A stretch of DNA of 64,000 bases from Roseiarcus sp963741405. GTDB taxonomy: Bacteria > Pseudomonadota > Alphaproteobacteria > Rhizobiales > Beijerinckiaceae. Position 1 is the first letter of the stretch. Every line of letters starts with the position of its first letter. This document shows positions 51,960 to 61,007 of the stretch, piece by piece. Where the stretch lies: assembly GCA_963741405.1 (NCBI GenBank), contig CAVUHX010000005.1, positions 86,105 through 150,104 of the forward strand. The letters run 5' to 3'. Under the pieces are notes generated by a model. The model had not been told where the DNA came from. It saw only the letters and a list, made by a program, of their open reading frames with translations, and did no database searches. A program made the position numbers and the translations under genes.

Positions 51960-52764
51960 TCATGGCTCGCGCCCAAAACGCAAATTGTTCAGACGCCGCT
52001 TCGTCTGTCGGATGCGCTCCTGATGTTCCTCCCCGCGCCTGAATCCGACCGCGGTCGACAGGACATCGATGGCGACGAACGCGGCGATGCGCGAAATCCT
52101 CGGCGTGAAGATGTTCGTATTGTCAAGCGTCTCGACAATGAGCGGGACGTCGCACTTGGCCGCAAGAGGAGATTGCGATCCAGTGGCGCCGATGACTTTC
52201 GCCCCGCAGGCGCGCGCGGTCCGAGCGATCTCGATGAGGGAGCGCGTACGGCCGGAGTTGGAATTCATCAGTGCAACGTCGTTCGGGCCCATCATCGATG
52301 CAGCCATGATCAGCTAGTGTGAATCGAGTTGTGCGCCGCACGGCACGCCGAGCAAAACGACCGTTTCGTCGATCGCGCCGAGATCAAGGTGGTTGCGCGC
52401 CCAATCGAGAACTCGTGATCGTGTAGTCGAATATCTTCTCGATTACAGAGCGGAGATCATCCGCAGCAGACAGCACTGAGTGTGTCGCCGGCGTACGTAG
52501 CGCGAGGCTGTGAGCGAGGCGAAGCTTGAATTCCTGGAAGCCGAAACAACCGATCGCGACGCAGAATCGAATGATTGCGGGCTGGCTGACCCGCGCGAGT
52601 TCAGCGGTCTGCGCCAGAGTCGCCGGGAGTATGCGACGCAGATCGGCGAGAAGAATGTCGGCGACTTTGCGCTCGGACTTTCGCAATTGCTCATAGGTCG
52701 GGCGGGTCGCCTCGATAACAGTGACTGGCGTCGCGCGGATCGGGGCGAGATCTGTCAGCGCCAT
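51960..52764 (-). pseudogene. MurR/RpiR-family transcriptional regulator, broken
   Basis: The HTH half (LRKSERKVADILLADLRRIL, ELARVSQPAIIRFCVAIG) runs from 52764 to a frame break near 52400. The SIS half (NDVALMNSNSGRTRSLIEIA, GSQSPLAAKCDVPLIVET) runs from about 52307 to 51960. Between them the frame changes and a TAG interrupts (HSxLIMAAS region, near 52316). RpiR proteins sense sugar phosphates through the SIS domain and usually control adjacent sugar catabolic genes. The break suggests the 52.8-64 kb locus may have lost its regulator, unless the indel is a sequence error; the in-frame stop argues for true decay. Confidence 0.82.
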
Positions 52765-52794
52765 TGGCGAAACCCTCTGAAAAAGAGGCGCAAC

Positions 52795-53655
52795 CTAATC
52801 CAACCGCAAAGTCCAGGCCATATGTGCTCGCGCACGACGCGCATGAACCGGAGCGGCCGCAAGCGCGCGGTCTATCGCTGCGGGATCAACCGTGTTGAAT
52901 GAGAACATCCCGTAGTGATGGGCGATCATGGAACGTACGCCGGCGCCGCCGCACAGCGCCAGCGCTTCGGCGATGCTGAAGTTGCCCGCGAAGCCCGCCT
53001 GGCGCAGCGTAGCGGACCTTCCGTTCACCGGCAGAAGGGCCAGATCCGGCGCCGCCTGAGCGAGATCCTCGACCTGGCCTTCATAAGGAGTGCAGTCGCC
53101 TGAATGGAATATCGACGCGCCGCGGGTGGCGACCGCGTATCCAAGAAACCGGCAGCGGCCGGCCTCGTCCCGTTCGATCGTCTCGTGCGCCGCCCGCAGC
53201 GCCCGCACCGTAATGCCCGGGAGAGGCGAAATGGTCTCGCCGGCATCCATAAGAACGAGACGGTCGTCGCTGGCCTCCGTTCGTTCGCGCGCCAGCGCGG
53301 CCGACGCTGCGGGCACGACAAAACGGAGGCCAGGCAACCTCCGAGCCAGGGGCGCGAGCGTTCCAGGGTCCATGTGGTCGGTGTGATGATGCGTGCAAAG
53401 AACCAAGTCGATGCCGCCGAGCTCCTCCGGGGTGGCCGGGGCCGGAGCCATGCGCTTGTGCGAGTAGGGCGTGCGTGCGTACTTCGCCTCCAGAGTGTCG
53501 GACAAGTAAGGATCGATCACGATCCGCCACCCGCCAATCTCGACGACAAAACCGGCTTGGCCGAGCCAGTAGAGGCGTGTTTCGAGCGTTGGGGGAGCAT
53601 CCAATCTCTTCCCCAGCGGTCCCGAAAAAAAGGTTTCGACGAGTCGCGCGGTCAC
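52795..53655 (-). CDS. Metallo-beta-lactamase-fold hydrolase (UlaG-like)
   Basis: The 286-residue protein has the MBL metal motif CTHHHTDHMDPGTL, followed by RAAHETIERD, FHSGDCTPYEGQ and IAHHYGMFSFNTVDP, with an N-terminal WLGQAGFVVEIGGWRIVIDP. This pattern fits UlaG-type lactonases and related metal-dependent hydrolases. In a sugar catabolic operon a lactonase or phosphodiesterase step is plausible. Its start overlaps the next upstream gene's stop by 4 nt (53652-53655), so the two are coupled. Confidence 0.88.
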   Translation of the reverse strand: MTARLVETFFSGPLGKRLDAPPTLETRLYWLGQAGFVVEIGGWRIVIDPYLSDTLEAKYARTPYSHKRMAPAPATPEELGGIDLVLCTHHHTDHMDPGTLAPLARRLPGLRFVVPAASAALARERTEASDDRLVLMDAGETISPLPGITVRALRAAHETIERDEAGRCRFLGYAVATRGASIFHSGDCTPYEGQVEDLAQAAPDLALLPVNGRSATLRQAGFAGNFSIAEALALCGGAGVRSMIAHHYGMFSFNTVDPAAIDRALAAAPVHARRARAHMAWTLRLD

Positions 53656-54587
53656 GGTACGTCTGCAAGAGCTTCAAGCAGGTTCGCGACAGCCGCAGTT
53701 GTCGCTCTCTCCACGCTTTCCGTCGTAAACCCGCCGATGTGGCTCACGGCGATCACCCGATCATGTCTGGCGAGCGAGAGCTCCTTGGGCGGCTCCTGTG
53801 CAAAGACGTCGGTCGCGTAGACCTCGACCTGGCCGGATTCCAGAGCGGCCAGCAGCGAGGCTTCGTCGACGAGCGCGGCCCGGGCAGTGTTGACGAGCAC
53901 TGCCCCGCGTCGGAACGTGGCGAATTGCTCGGCGCCGATCATCGGTTGTCCATCCGCCGGCGCCGGACAGTGCAGGCTCACGATCTCCGACTCTGCAAAG
54001 AGGGTGGCAAGATCGACCCATTGGATCGCTTCCTGCAGCGTCGCGTCGACCGTCGGCCGAAGCGGATCGTTAGCGAGAACTTTGGCGCCGAGCGCTGTCG
54101 CCAGCCGCGCCACCTCCCGGCCGACCGCTCCCATGCCGACGACGCCGAACGTGCGGCCACGAATCTCGCGTCCGATCCTGCGAGGCCATTTGCCGGCCTT
54201 GATCCCGGCGTCGACGAACGGGACATGACGCAGGGCGGCAAGCGTCAGGCCGACTGTCAGCTCGGCAACTCCACGGGCGTTGGCGCCATTAGCCGTGCGG
54301 ACCACGATCCCTCGCGCCGCCAGCGCGGAGAGGGGCAGATTGTCGATGCCGGTGCCATTTCGGCTTATCGCCCGCAGGTCTTGCGCTGCGGAGATCACCG
54401 CCTCGGAGATGGGTTCCACGCCGGCGAGCCATCCAACGACGCCGGGGACAAGACGGATCAACTCGGCTTCGTCCGGCGTCTTCCCGGGGGTGCAATAGAC
54501 GACTTCGTAGCCGTGCTTCCGAACGCGCTCGACCGCCGCATGAGGGCTCGCGGTGAGCGATCGCGGGGTGACGAGAATGCGACGCAT
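53652..54587 (-). CDS. D-isomer-specific 2-hydroxyacid dehydrogenase
   Basis: The 311-residue NAD-dependent dehydrogenase has the GVVGMGAVGREVARL dinucleotide motif. The catalytic set is present: Arg in VNTARAALVDE, Glu in DVFAQEPP and His in VSHIGGFT. It resembles phosphoglycerate dehydrogenase-like enzymes without the ACT domain. The likely substrate is a 2-hydroxy or 2-keto sugar acid. It lies 4 nt from the shikimate-dehydrogenase-like gene, in one transcription unit running to the left from the cupin isomerase. Confidence 0.9.
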   Translation of the reverse strand: MRRILVTPRSLTASPHAAVERVRKHGYEVVYCTPGKTPDEAELIRLVPGVVGWLAGVEPISEAVISAAQDLRAISRNGTGIDNLPLSALAARGIVVRTANGANARGVAELTVGLTLAALRHVPFVDAGIKAGKWPRRIGREIRGRTFGVVGMGAVGREVARLATALGAKVLANDPLRPTVDATLQEAIQWVDLATLFAESEIVSLHCPAPADGQPMIGAEQFATFRRGAVLVNTARAALVDEASLLAALESGQVEVYATDVFAQEPPKELSLARHDRVIAVSHIGGFTTESVERATTAAVANLLEALADVP

Positions 54588-54591
54588 CGGT

Positions 54592-55542
54592 TCACTCCTT
54601 GACGGCGCGCAGCGCGATGGCGGACAGCGCTTCGAATTCTTTGCCGCGAACGGGAATGCTTATGTGGAAGACTTCGGCGATCACCTGCGTCCAGCCATGC
54701 AGGAAGTATGTCCAGCCATCTTCGATTTGCAGGCCAAGCGCCTGGCTTTGCGCACGCGCCTGATCGAGGAAGACGAGTTCGCCGCGATAGTTGAGGTCCC
54801 AGACGATCCCGTGGTCGGGAAAGCGCGCGGAGTTGGTGAGAGGCGAACCCGGCGCGTCCTTGCCGAGCCCGGTCGCGTTGATGACGAGCGATCCGGGTCG
54901 AAGGCCTGAAAGCACCGCGTCATTGTCGCTCGGCATGGAAGAGAGGACATATTCGGTCGGAACGCCCGAGGCGAGCTCGGCGTGGATGCGGCGGATTTCC
55001 TCGAGCCGCGCGGGGCTGCGGTTGGAGACGACGATCCGCGCCGGGCGATCGGCGCCTCGGCTGCGCTGCATCAGATGCCAGGTCAGAGCGATCGTCGATC
55101 CGCCGGCGCCCATTGAGAAGACCTCGGCGCCCGTTCGTTCGAAATGCAGCTCGGGCAAGAACCCGTCGAGCGAGAGTCCCGAGGAAATCGGGTCCTTGGC
55201 GTGGCAGATCAGCCGGCCGTCCCGTTTCGACAAGCAACTCGTCTCGCCCATGAAGCGCGCGTGCGGGTCGATCTCGTCAAACTGATCGCGGCAAGCGTGA
55301 TAGAGGTCAATTTTGTGTGTCGTCACCAAGGCGCCGAGAGAGAGAGGATCCTCTTTTACGAATTCGACGGCTGACCGATACTCGGCCGCCGGCGCATGCA
55401 GCGGCAAATCGACGCCCTTTATCACGGCGCCCGCGAGACCCAGGTGTTTGGCCCAGGCGGGGAACACCTTCATGATGGAGCTCTTGGCGGTGGTTACACC
55501 GAGGAAATAGAGGGTCGGCGCTGAGGCGGGCGCAAGGGTCAT
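54592..55542 (-). CDS. Shikimate dehydrogenase-like oxidoreductase
   Basis: The 316-residue protein has the shikimate dehydrogenase fold: the catalytic Lys in LVTTHKIDLY, the NAD(P) loop VFSMGAGGSTIAL, VINATGLGKDAPGSP and GWTYFLHGW. It is longer than AroE and sits among sugar-acid genes, so a role on a cyclic or linear polyol/keto acid is more likely than aromatic amino-acid synthesis. Its stop is close to the 2-hydroxyacid dehydrogenase start, and its start overlaps the aldolase stop by 4 nt. Confidence 0.87.
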   Translation of the reverse strand: MTLAPASAPTLYFLGVTTAKSSIMKVFPAWAKHLGLAGAVIKGVDLPLHAPAAEYRSAVEFVKEDPLSLGALVTTHKIDLYHACRDQFDEIDPHARFMGETSCLSKRDGRLICHAKDPISSGLSLDGFLPELHFERTGAEVFSMGAGGSTIALTWHLMQRSRGADRPARIVVSNRSPARLEEIRRIHAELASGVPTEYVLSSMPSDNDAVLSGLRPGSLVINATGLGKDAPGSPLTNSARFPDHGIVWDLNYRGELVFLDQARAQSQALGLQIEDGWTYFLHGWTQVIAEVFHISIPVRGKEFEALSAIALRAVKE

Positions 55543-56192
55543 CGCGGACCGGTGCGGATTTCGGACGCGCGCTCGACCGCGGCTCGGGCGTTCTTCGTAA
55601 TGTCGGCGAAGCGGCGTTCGCGGATATCCTCGGCGCGCGCGATCCAGGTGCCTCCGACGGCGGCGACCGCCTTCAATCTCAGCCAGTCCGCCATATTGTC
55701 GAAGCTGACGCCGCCCGTCGGCACGAACTTCACGCCGAGATGGGCGAAAGGCGCCGAGATTGCCTCGAGGGCGCGCGGGCCGCCGGCGGCGCCGGCAGGA
55801 AAGTACTTCGCCAGCCGGACTCCATGCCGCACCGCGGCGCCAAGTTCGCTGGGCGTCATCACCCCAGGAGCGAAAGGCAGGCCGAGCTTATGCGCCGCAT
55901 CCACAATTTCCGCGTCGAAGCCCGGCGCGAGACCGAACTTGGCGCCGGCGCCGACTGCCGACTGGAGCGAAGCGGGGTCGAGCACCGTTCCCGCGCCGAT
56001 CAGCAGCTCGGGGCGGGCATCCCTCAGGGTCGAGAGGGTCTCGGCGGCGGCGGCTGTGCGAAAGGTGATCTCGGCGACGCCAAGGCCCCCCTCCAGGAGC
56101 GCGTCCGCCAGAGCCACGGCGTTATGCGCGTCGTCAATGGCGATGACCGGCACGACGCCCAGCGAGGCGATGACGGAAAACGGATCGGACAT
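55539..56192 (-). CDS. 2-dehydro-3-deoxy-phosphogluconate (KDPG) aldolase family protein
   Basis: The 217-residue class I aldolase has EITFRT (Glu41), GAGTVLD, LAKYFPAGAAGG with the Schiff-base Lys129, and FVPTGGVSFDN. The family cleaves KDPG or related 2-keto-3-deoxy sugar acids to pyruvate and an aldehyde phosphate. I chose ATG 56192 (MSDPFSVIASLG); the longer frame upstream is not homologous. The position between a dehydrogenase block and an isomerase suggests the final cleavage step of the pathway. Confidence 0.93.
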   Translation of the reverse strand: MSDPFSVIASLGVVPVIAIDDAHNAVALADALLEGGLGVAEITFRTAAAAETLSTLRDARPELLIGAGTVLDPASLQSAVGAGAKFGLAPGFDAEIVDAAHKLGLPFAPGVMTPSELGAAVRHGVRLAKYFPAGAAGGPRALEAISAPFAHLGVKFVPTGGVSFDNMADWLRLKAVAAVGGTWIARAEDIRERRFADITKNARAAVERASEIRTGPR

Positions 56193-56218
56193 TGCGGCTT
56201 CTCCTGATTGGGCCTTGG

Positions 56219-56845
56219 TTACGAGCCGTTCGCGAACAAGCGTTCGATCACCGAGGCGGGACGCTCGTGGTAACTGGAATTGTCGATGAGGGTCCAGCCG
56301 CCAGACCCGTCGTCGACGATGCGGCGGCGCATGCCGCCCGCCTCCTCGATGATCGCGTAGTCTTGGCCGGAATCGGCCGGATACGCGAAAGTCATCACGA
56401 GGTCGTCGTCGCCGACATTGACCGAGCGGTGAATCCAATAGGGCGGAACGTAGCAGAGCGTCCGCGAGCCAATTTCGACCGTGCGGATTTCACCTTGGGG
56501 CGATTCGAGCAACATGACGCCGCGTCCGCTCTCGCCGTAGTACATCTCCGGTCGGTTCCCCTTGGCATGAATGTGGCCGCGGGTGAGGAAGTACTCGCGC
56601 CCGACCTTGCCCGGACGCATGCGCGTAACGCCAAAGATCATGTCGCCCGGATCGGCGGAGGGTTTGAAATCCGTAACCTCGTAGGTCATGGCGTCGCCGA
56701 GCTCGCGTCTTAGGGCGCGGAACGCCGCTTCGTCCTCGTAGAGCCCCTCCAGGTCGGCGAGCGTTTTGACGTAGCGGTTTGTCGCGCCGATGAGTTCGCC
56801 CTTGGCGACGTCGACGCGGCAGACAGCTGGCTCACGCAGTTTCAT
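56219..56845 (-). CDS. Cupin-type glucose-6-phosphate isomerase family protein
   Basis: The 208-residue single-cupin protein has YFLTRGHIHAKGNRPEMYYG (metal ligands His91, His93, Glu100) and YVPPYWIHR, the hallmark of archaeal-type phosphoglucose isomerase. This family is unusual in proteobacteria. In this operon it probably isomerises a phosphorylated aldose or ketose specific to the pathway. The ATG at 56845 is preceded by aaaaggga. It is the first gene of the leftward operon and divergent from the FGGY kinase. Confidence 0.88.
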   Translation of the reverse strand: MKLREPAVCRVDVAKGELIGATNRYVKTLADLEGLYEDEAAFRALRRELGDAMTYEVTDFKPSADPGDMIFGVTRMRPGKVGREYFLTRGHIHAKGNRPEMYYGESGRGVMLLESPQGEIRTVEIGSRTLCYVPPYWIHRSVNVGDDDLVMTFAYPADSGQDYAIIEEAGGMRRRIVDDGSGGWTLIDNSSYHERPASVIERLFANGS

Positions 56846-57069
56846 GGTTATCCCTTTTCGCGCTCCCCGACAGGGGGCGCGATCTCCATTCTTGTATTTT
56901 TGAAACAGTCACGGAAATGGCCTTCGTATCGAAGTTTCCTGCCAGATCCACGATCTTTTGGGCATTGCGCCCAACTTACGCTTTGTAGCATAGATATGAA
57001 TTCCCGGATCTGCCCGGGGGGCCGAAAACATCTTTCTGACCGCATTGTGGCTATCACCAGGAGGTCTAC
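56846..57069. promoter_or_regulatory. Divergent control region of the sugar locus
   Basis: The bases between the leftward isomerase operon and the rightward kinase genes should carry both promoters. A short perfect palindrome, cttcgtatcgaag (56922-56934), and the flanking tgaaac/gtttcc strings could form an operator. RpiR, the obvious candidate regulator, is broken at 51960-52764. No -35/-10 pair can be assigned with confidence. Confidence 0.4.
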
Positions 57070-57132
57070 ATGGGCCTGATCATCGTCGTCGCCATGCTCA
57101 TCCAGTATGGCGCCGGTTCCCTGAGGCGGTGA
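57070..57132 (+). CDS. Possible 20-residue leader peptide
   Basis: ATG 57070 has a perfect AGGAGG five bases upstream (57059-57064) and encodes MGLIIVVAMLIQYGAGSLRR before a TGA. The kinase start (TTG 57158) lies 25 nt after this stop and has a poor ribosome site. The peptide could therefore couple or attenuate translation of the kinase genes. It is too short for family assignment. Confidence 0.4.
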   Translation: MGLIIVVAMLIQYGAGSLRR

Positions 57133-57157
57133 GTTATCGAGCCCGCGAGACATTCCC

Positions 57158-58681
57158 TTGGCCCGTGACCTTACACTTTCCATCGATGTCGGCACGGGCA
57201 GCGTGCGTGCAGCGCTGGTTGACGGAACGGGAGCGATTCTGCACATCGCTGCCCGGGAACACGACCAGATCGTGCCGCAGTTCGGCTGGGCGGAGCAGCG
57301 GCCTCTCGACTGGTGGGCCGGCGTGGCGGCGTCCATTCGCGACGCGCTTTCCGCCGTTGAAAGCGCGCGCGGCCGGATAGCGGCGGTTTGCGCCTGCGGG
57401 CAGATGCACGGAACCGTCCTTGTCGACGAGGCGGGGCGCCCGACCCGCGAGACGGCGCCTCTCTGGAACGACAAGCGAACCGCCGGGATCGTCGCCGACT
57501 TCGAGCGCGAACACGGCGCCTCGGCCTTCCTTTCCGAATGCGGCAACCCGCCGACCCCGGCGTGGCCAGGCTTCAAATTGATTTGGTTGCGCGACAACGA
57601 TCCTGCGGCCTATGCCGCGGCGCGGGCCGTCCTCATGCCCAAGGATTTTGTCAATCTGCGACTCACAGGCGAAGCCGCGATGGATACCGGCGACGCCTCG
57701 TGCAGCTTTCTGATGGATCCGCAGACCCGGCGCTGGTCCGAGACCATGATCGAACGCCTCGGAGTCGATCGCGCCAAACTGCCGCCGATCCGCGAACCGC
57801 TGGAGATTCTCGGCTCTGTGACGCCCGAAGCCGCGCGCGAGACCGGATTGGAGGAAGGAACCCCGGTGCTGGTCGGCGGCGCGGACTATCCTGTCGCGCT
57901 TCTTGGTTCCGGCGCCTGCCGGCCCGGTCTCGCCTCCGACGTGACCGGCACGTCGTGCATCCTGACCCTCATCGCCGACGCGCCGCTGCTCGACCCAGAG
58001 ATCTGCAATGTCGCGACTATAGAGGGGAATTGGGGGGCGTTTGTCCTGCTTGAGACTGGCGGCGACGCCATGCGGTGGGCGCGACGGGCGTTCCACGAAA
58101 AGTCGCTCAGTTACGACGAGATAACTCAGCGCGCCGCCTCGGCTCCTGCCGGGTCGGGCGCGCTGTTCTTCATGCCGTATCTGACCGGTGAGCGACTTGG
58201 CGCGCACCGCAACGCCCGGGCGCAGTTCTTCGGCCTCGGCGCGGCGCACGGTCTTGCTCACCTGCATCGTGCTGTTCTCGAGGGCGTCGCCTTCGCGGCG
58301 GCGCGTCACCTTCGCATCATGGAACATGCTGCGGGCCGCAAGCTCGAACGTGTCATTGCCTCCGGAGGCGGGGCGAAGACAGACTTGTGGTTGAAAATCA
58401 AGGCGAGCATTTACGGGCTGCCCATCGTGGTGCCGAGGGAGCCTGAATGCGGAGTGGTCGGCTGCGCGGCGATGGCGGCGACCGCGACGGGACGCTTTTC
58501 CCGGCTCGAAGATGCAATCGAATCGTATGTGCGGCACGTCGACGAAGTGACGCCCGATCCAGCCTGGGTCCAAACATACGCGCGTATGCAGCCGACGTTC
58601 GACAAGCTCTACGCCCATTCGCAGGCGCTTTACGACGATCTTGACGCTCTGGCCGGCGGCGAGAGCAGAGCAGGGCCCTGA
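57158..58681 (+). CDS. FGGY-family carbohydrate kinase (xylulokinase-like)
   Basis: The 507-residue protein has both FGGY halves: LSIDVGTGSVRAALVD, CACGQMHGTVLVDEAG, GGADYPVALLGSGACRPG and DVTGTSCILTLIA in the first; FFMPYLTGERLGAHRN, ASGGGAKTDLWLKIKA and ECGVVGCAAMAATATG in the second. It phosphorylates a sugar or polyol with ATP; the exact substrate is unknown. TTG 57158 is the best start. It leads a rightward unit with two SDR enzymes and an ABC importer. Confidence 0.92.
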   Translation: MARDLTLSIDVGTGSVRAALVDGTGAILHIAAREHDQIVPQFGWAEQRPLDWWAGVAASIRDALSAVESARGRIAAVCACGQMHGTVLVDEAGRPTRETAPLWNDKRTAGIVADFEREHGASAFLSECGNPPTPAWPGFKLIWLRDNDPAAYAAARAVLMPKDFVNLRLTGEAAMDTGDASCSFLMDPQTRRWSETMIERLGVDRAKLPPIREPLEILGSVTPEAARETGLEEGTPVLVGGADYPVALLGSGACRPGLASDVTGTSCILTLIADAPLLDPEICNVATIEGNWGAFVLLETGGDAMRWARRAFHEKSLSYDEITQRAASAPAGSGALFFMPYLTGERLGAHRNARAQFFGLGAAHGLAHLHRAVLEGVAFAAARHLRIMEHAAGRKLERVIASGGGAKTDLWLKIKASIYGLPIVVPREPECGVVGCAAMAATATGRFSRLEDAIESYVRHVDEVTPDPAWVQTYARMQPTFDKLYAHSQALYDDLDALAGGESRAGP

Positions 58682-58708
58682 CAGGCCGAACTTCAAGGAC
58701 AATCACTC

Positions 58709-59467
58709 ATGGACGAGATCCTCGCGACATTCCGCCCCGACCTCTTTGCAGGTAAGCGCGCTCTGATATCCGGGGGCACCAGCGGCATCGGCCTATGCCT
58801 GGCGAAAGCTTTCGCCCGCCTGGGAGCGGACGTGATCGCCACGGGCGCTTCGCGCCGGCGGCTCGACGCGGCGCGCTCGGACGACGAGGCCAAGGCGGTT
58901 CGCTTTGAACAGCTTGACGTTCGTGACCGCAAGGCGATCGACGCCTTCGTCGGCGTCTTCGATCGACTTGACGTGCTTGTCAACGCCGCGGGCGTCGCCA
59001 AGCCGGAAAAGGAGTACGAGGAGGACGGATTCCTGGACGTGATGGACGTCAATCTTAATAGCGTGATGCGTTTGTCAATGGCGGCGCGCCCCCAGCTTGC
59101 TCGATCGAAAGGCGCGATCGTCAATTTTGCCTCCATGTTGAGCTTCGTTGTCGACGACGGTGTGCCGGCCTATTGCGCCAGCAAGACCGGCGTTGTGGGT
59201 CTCACAAGAGTGCTCGCACATCGCTTCGGACCCGAGGGGATTCGGGTCAACGCGATTGCGCCGGGCTACCACAAGACAGACATGACGAAGGCGCTGTGGT
59301 CCGATCCAATTCCTGCGGCCAAGATCGCCGCCAAGGCGGCCTTGAAACGCTGGGGAACGGTCGAGGACCTCGTTGGGGCGGTCGTGTTCCTTTGCTCGCC
59401 AGCGGCGCAGTTCGTTACAGCGACGACGCTACCGGTCGATGGCGGCTACGTCGTCAGCGGTTTCTGA
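58709..59467 (+). CDS. SDR-family oxidoreductase 1
   Basis: The 252-residue classical short-chain dehydrogenase has ALISGGTSGIGLCLA (cofactor loop), VLVNAAGVAKPE, the catalytic YCASKTG and the terminal TLPVDGGYVV. It lies 27 nt after the kinase stop with AAGGA before the ATG. It probably oxidises or reduces a sugar or polyol intermediate of the locus. Confidence 0.92.
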   Translation: MDEILATFRPDLFAGKRALISGGTSGIGLCLAKAFARLGADVIATGASRRRLDAARSDDEAKAVRFEQLDVRDRKAIDAFVGVFDRLDVLVNAAGVAKPEKEYEEDGFLDVMDVNLNSVMRLSMAARPQLARSKGAIVNFASMLSFVVDDGVPAYCASKTGVVGLTRVLAHRFGPEGIRVNAIAPGYHKTDMTKALWSDPIPAAKIAAKAALKRWGTVEDLVGAVVFLCSPAAQFVTATTLPVDGGYVVSGF

Positions 59468-59910
59468 CTTCGGCTAAGGGGGCCGTGCCGTGGATGCATC
59501 GCCGAGCGGACGCGTCGTGTTTGGACGGGTCTATCGGCCCGCCGGCCAGGCTTGCCGGTCTCGGCTAGCCGGCGCGAGCAAGGCCGATATCGAAAGGGTC
59601 GCCGAAGGGGCGCTCGCGTCCGATTCTGCGACCTGGCGCTCGGCTGCGCCACTCTCGGTGGAGACGGTTCGTTCGGCGTTTTATGGGGGAGGACGATGAG
59701 CGCGGTCGCTCGCCGGCTGCCGCCGTTCTGGAGCGAGGCGACGAAGTCGTCCTGCTCAACGGAGCGATGAAGATCCGGTTGCCGTCGACTCCCACCAACA
59801 ACACTGCAGAATTGTTTGCTCGGTCAGGGAACGGGGCGGCGATCCTTCTGCCGGCGCCGGCAATTCTGGGTCAAGCAAGGTGCGCCAATTCGCGGCGCGG
59901 AGGAGGCAAC
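59468..59910. other. 443-bp gap between the two SDR genes
   Basis: The frame of the second SDR is open upstream to 59683, and short plus-strand ORFs (from 59490, 59552) exist, but none resembles a known family. Segments such as RGDEVVLLNGAMKIRLPS look coding-like and may be the tail of a deleted gene. I cannot assign a function. Confidence 0.35.
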
Positions 59911-60684
59911 ATGTACCTGGATCGGTTCAGGCTGGAGGGCCGCGTGGCGGTCGTCACGGGCGGCGCTCAGGCGATAGGACTTGCGTGTGTGGAGGCGCTC
60001 ACCGAAGCGGGCGCGCACGTATATATCGCGGACCGCAACCCGGCGGCCGCGGCGGAGGGGCAGGCGACGCTGGCGGCGAAAGGCTACAAAACCGACTTCA
60101 TTGAAATGGACGTGACGGATTCGGCAGCCGTAGACGCCGCGGCGGCAAGGGTGCTCAAGGAGAAGGGACGAGTTGACATCCTGGTCTGCAACGCGGGAAT
60201 CGCGCGCTCGGAAACTCCGGCCGAGGATCTGACTGACGAACATTGGCTCAACGTCATTGACGTGAATCTCAATGGTCTCTTCTGGTGTTGCCGAGCGTTT
60301 GGCAGGTCGATGCTCGCGGCGAGGAAGGGCTCGATCGTCAATATCGGATCCATGTCCGGCTACATCGTCAACAAGCCTCAGCCGCAGGCGCAATACAATG
60401 CGTCGAAGGCCGGTGTGCATCACTTGACGAAATCGCTCGCGGCGGAGTGGGCTGCCCGCGGGGTTCGGGTGAACGCGGTGGCTCCGACCTACATCAACAC
60501 GCCGCTGACCGCGTATGCGAAGCAGAACAAGCCGATGTTCGACGCCTGGATCGACGGCACGCCAATGGCGCGCATCGGTGAAGTGGATGAAGTCGCAGCA
60601 GTCGTGTTGTTTCTCGCCTCCGATGCGGCGAGCCTGATGACTGGTTCGATTGTCGTTGTTGACGGCGGATACACCTGCTGGTGA
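59911..60684 (+). CDS. SDR-family oxidoreductase 2
   Basis: The 257-residue short-chain dehydrogenase starts at ATG 59911, seven bases after GGAGG. It shows VAVVTGGAQAIGLACVEAL, VDILVCNAGIARSE, INIGSMSGYIV-like Ser region, YNASKAGVHHLTKSL and VVVDGGYTCW. The family includes many polyol and sugar dehydrogenases. Two different SDRs in one locus suggest two redox steps or an epimerisation by oxidation and reduction. Confidence 0.92.
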   Translation: MYLDRFRLEGRVAVVTGGAQAIGLACVEALTEAGAHVYIADRNPAAAAEGQATLAAKGYKTDFIEMDVTDSAAVDAAAARVLKEKGRVDILVCNAGIARSETPAEDLTDEHWLNVIDVNLNGLFWCCRAFGRSMLAARKGSIVNIGSMSGYIVNKPQPQAQYNASKAGVHHLTKSLAAEWAARGVRVNAVAPTYINTPLTAYAKQNKPMFDAWIDGTPMARIGEVDEVAAVVLFLASDAASLMTGSIVVVDGGYTCW

Positions 60685-61007
60685 TCCGCTTCCTTTGGTC
60701 TCGTGACTTTCGACCGTCTCCGGTGAAGCCTGGAAACGTTCAGCGAGCACCAAGCGAGCGCCGGACTGACGAGCGCCGGATACGTTGACAGAGCGGCCGT
60801 GCCATGCGTTGCTACGCTCTGCCGCGCGCCGTCAACAAAGAAACGGTGCTGCGGTTTCGGGCTGAGCCAGGCGAGCGGTCGCTGCGTCAGTCGATTCGCG
60901 TCGTTGCCCCTCGGGCGCAAAGCGTTAATCGATTGATCCGTAACGCTGCCCGGCAAGCCCAACGCTTGCAACGGCAATTGCGTCGCTGCAGCTAGGGAGG
61001 AACGAAG
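60685..61007. other. Intergenic region before the ABC importer genes
   Basis: No convincing gene is seen; a 63-codon plus-strand ORF from 60804 is Arg-rich and without similarity. The end of the region provides a strong GGGAGGA site for the substrate-binding protein. A separate promoter for the importer could be located here. Confidence 0.35.

Noticed and set aside
60804..60995. 63-codon Arg-rich ORF before the binding protein
   Set aside because: There is no ribosome site, similarity or structured composition; the segment reads better as intergenic.
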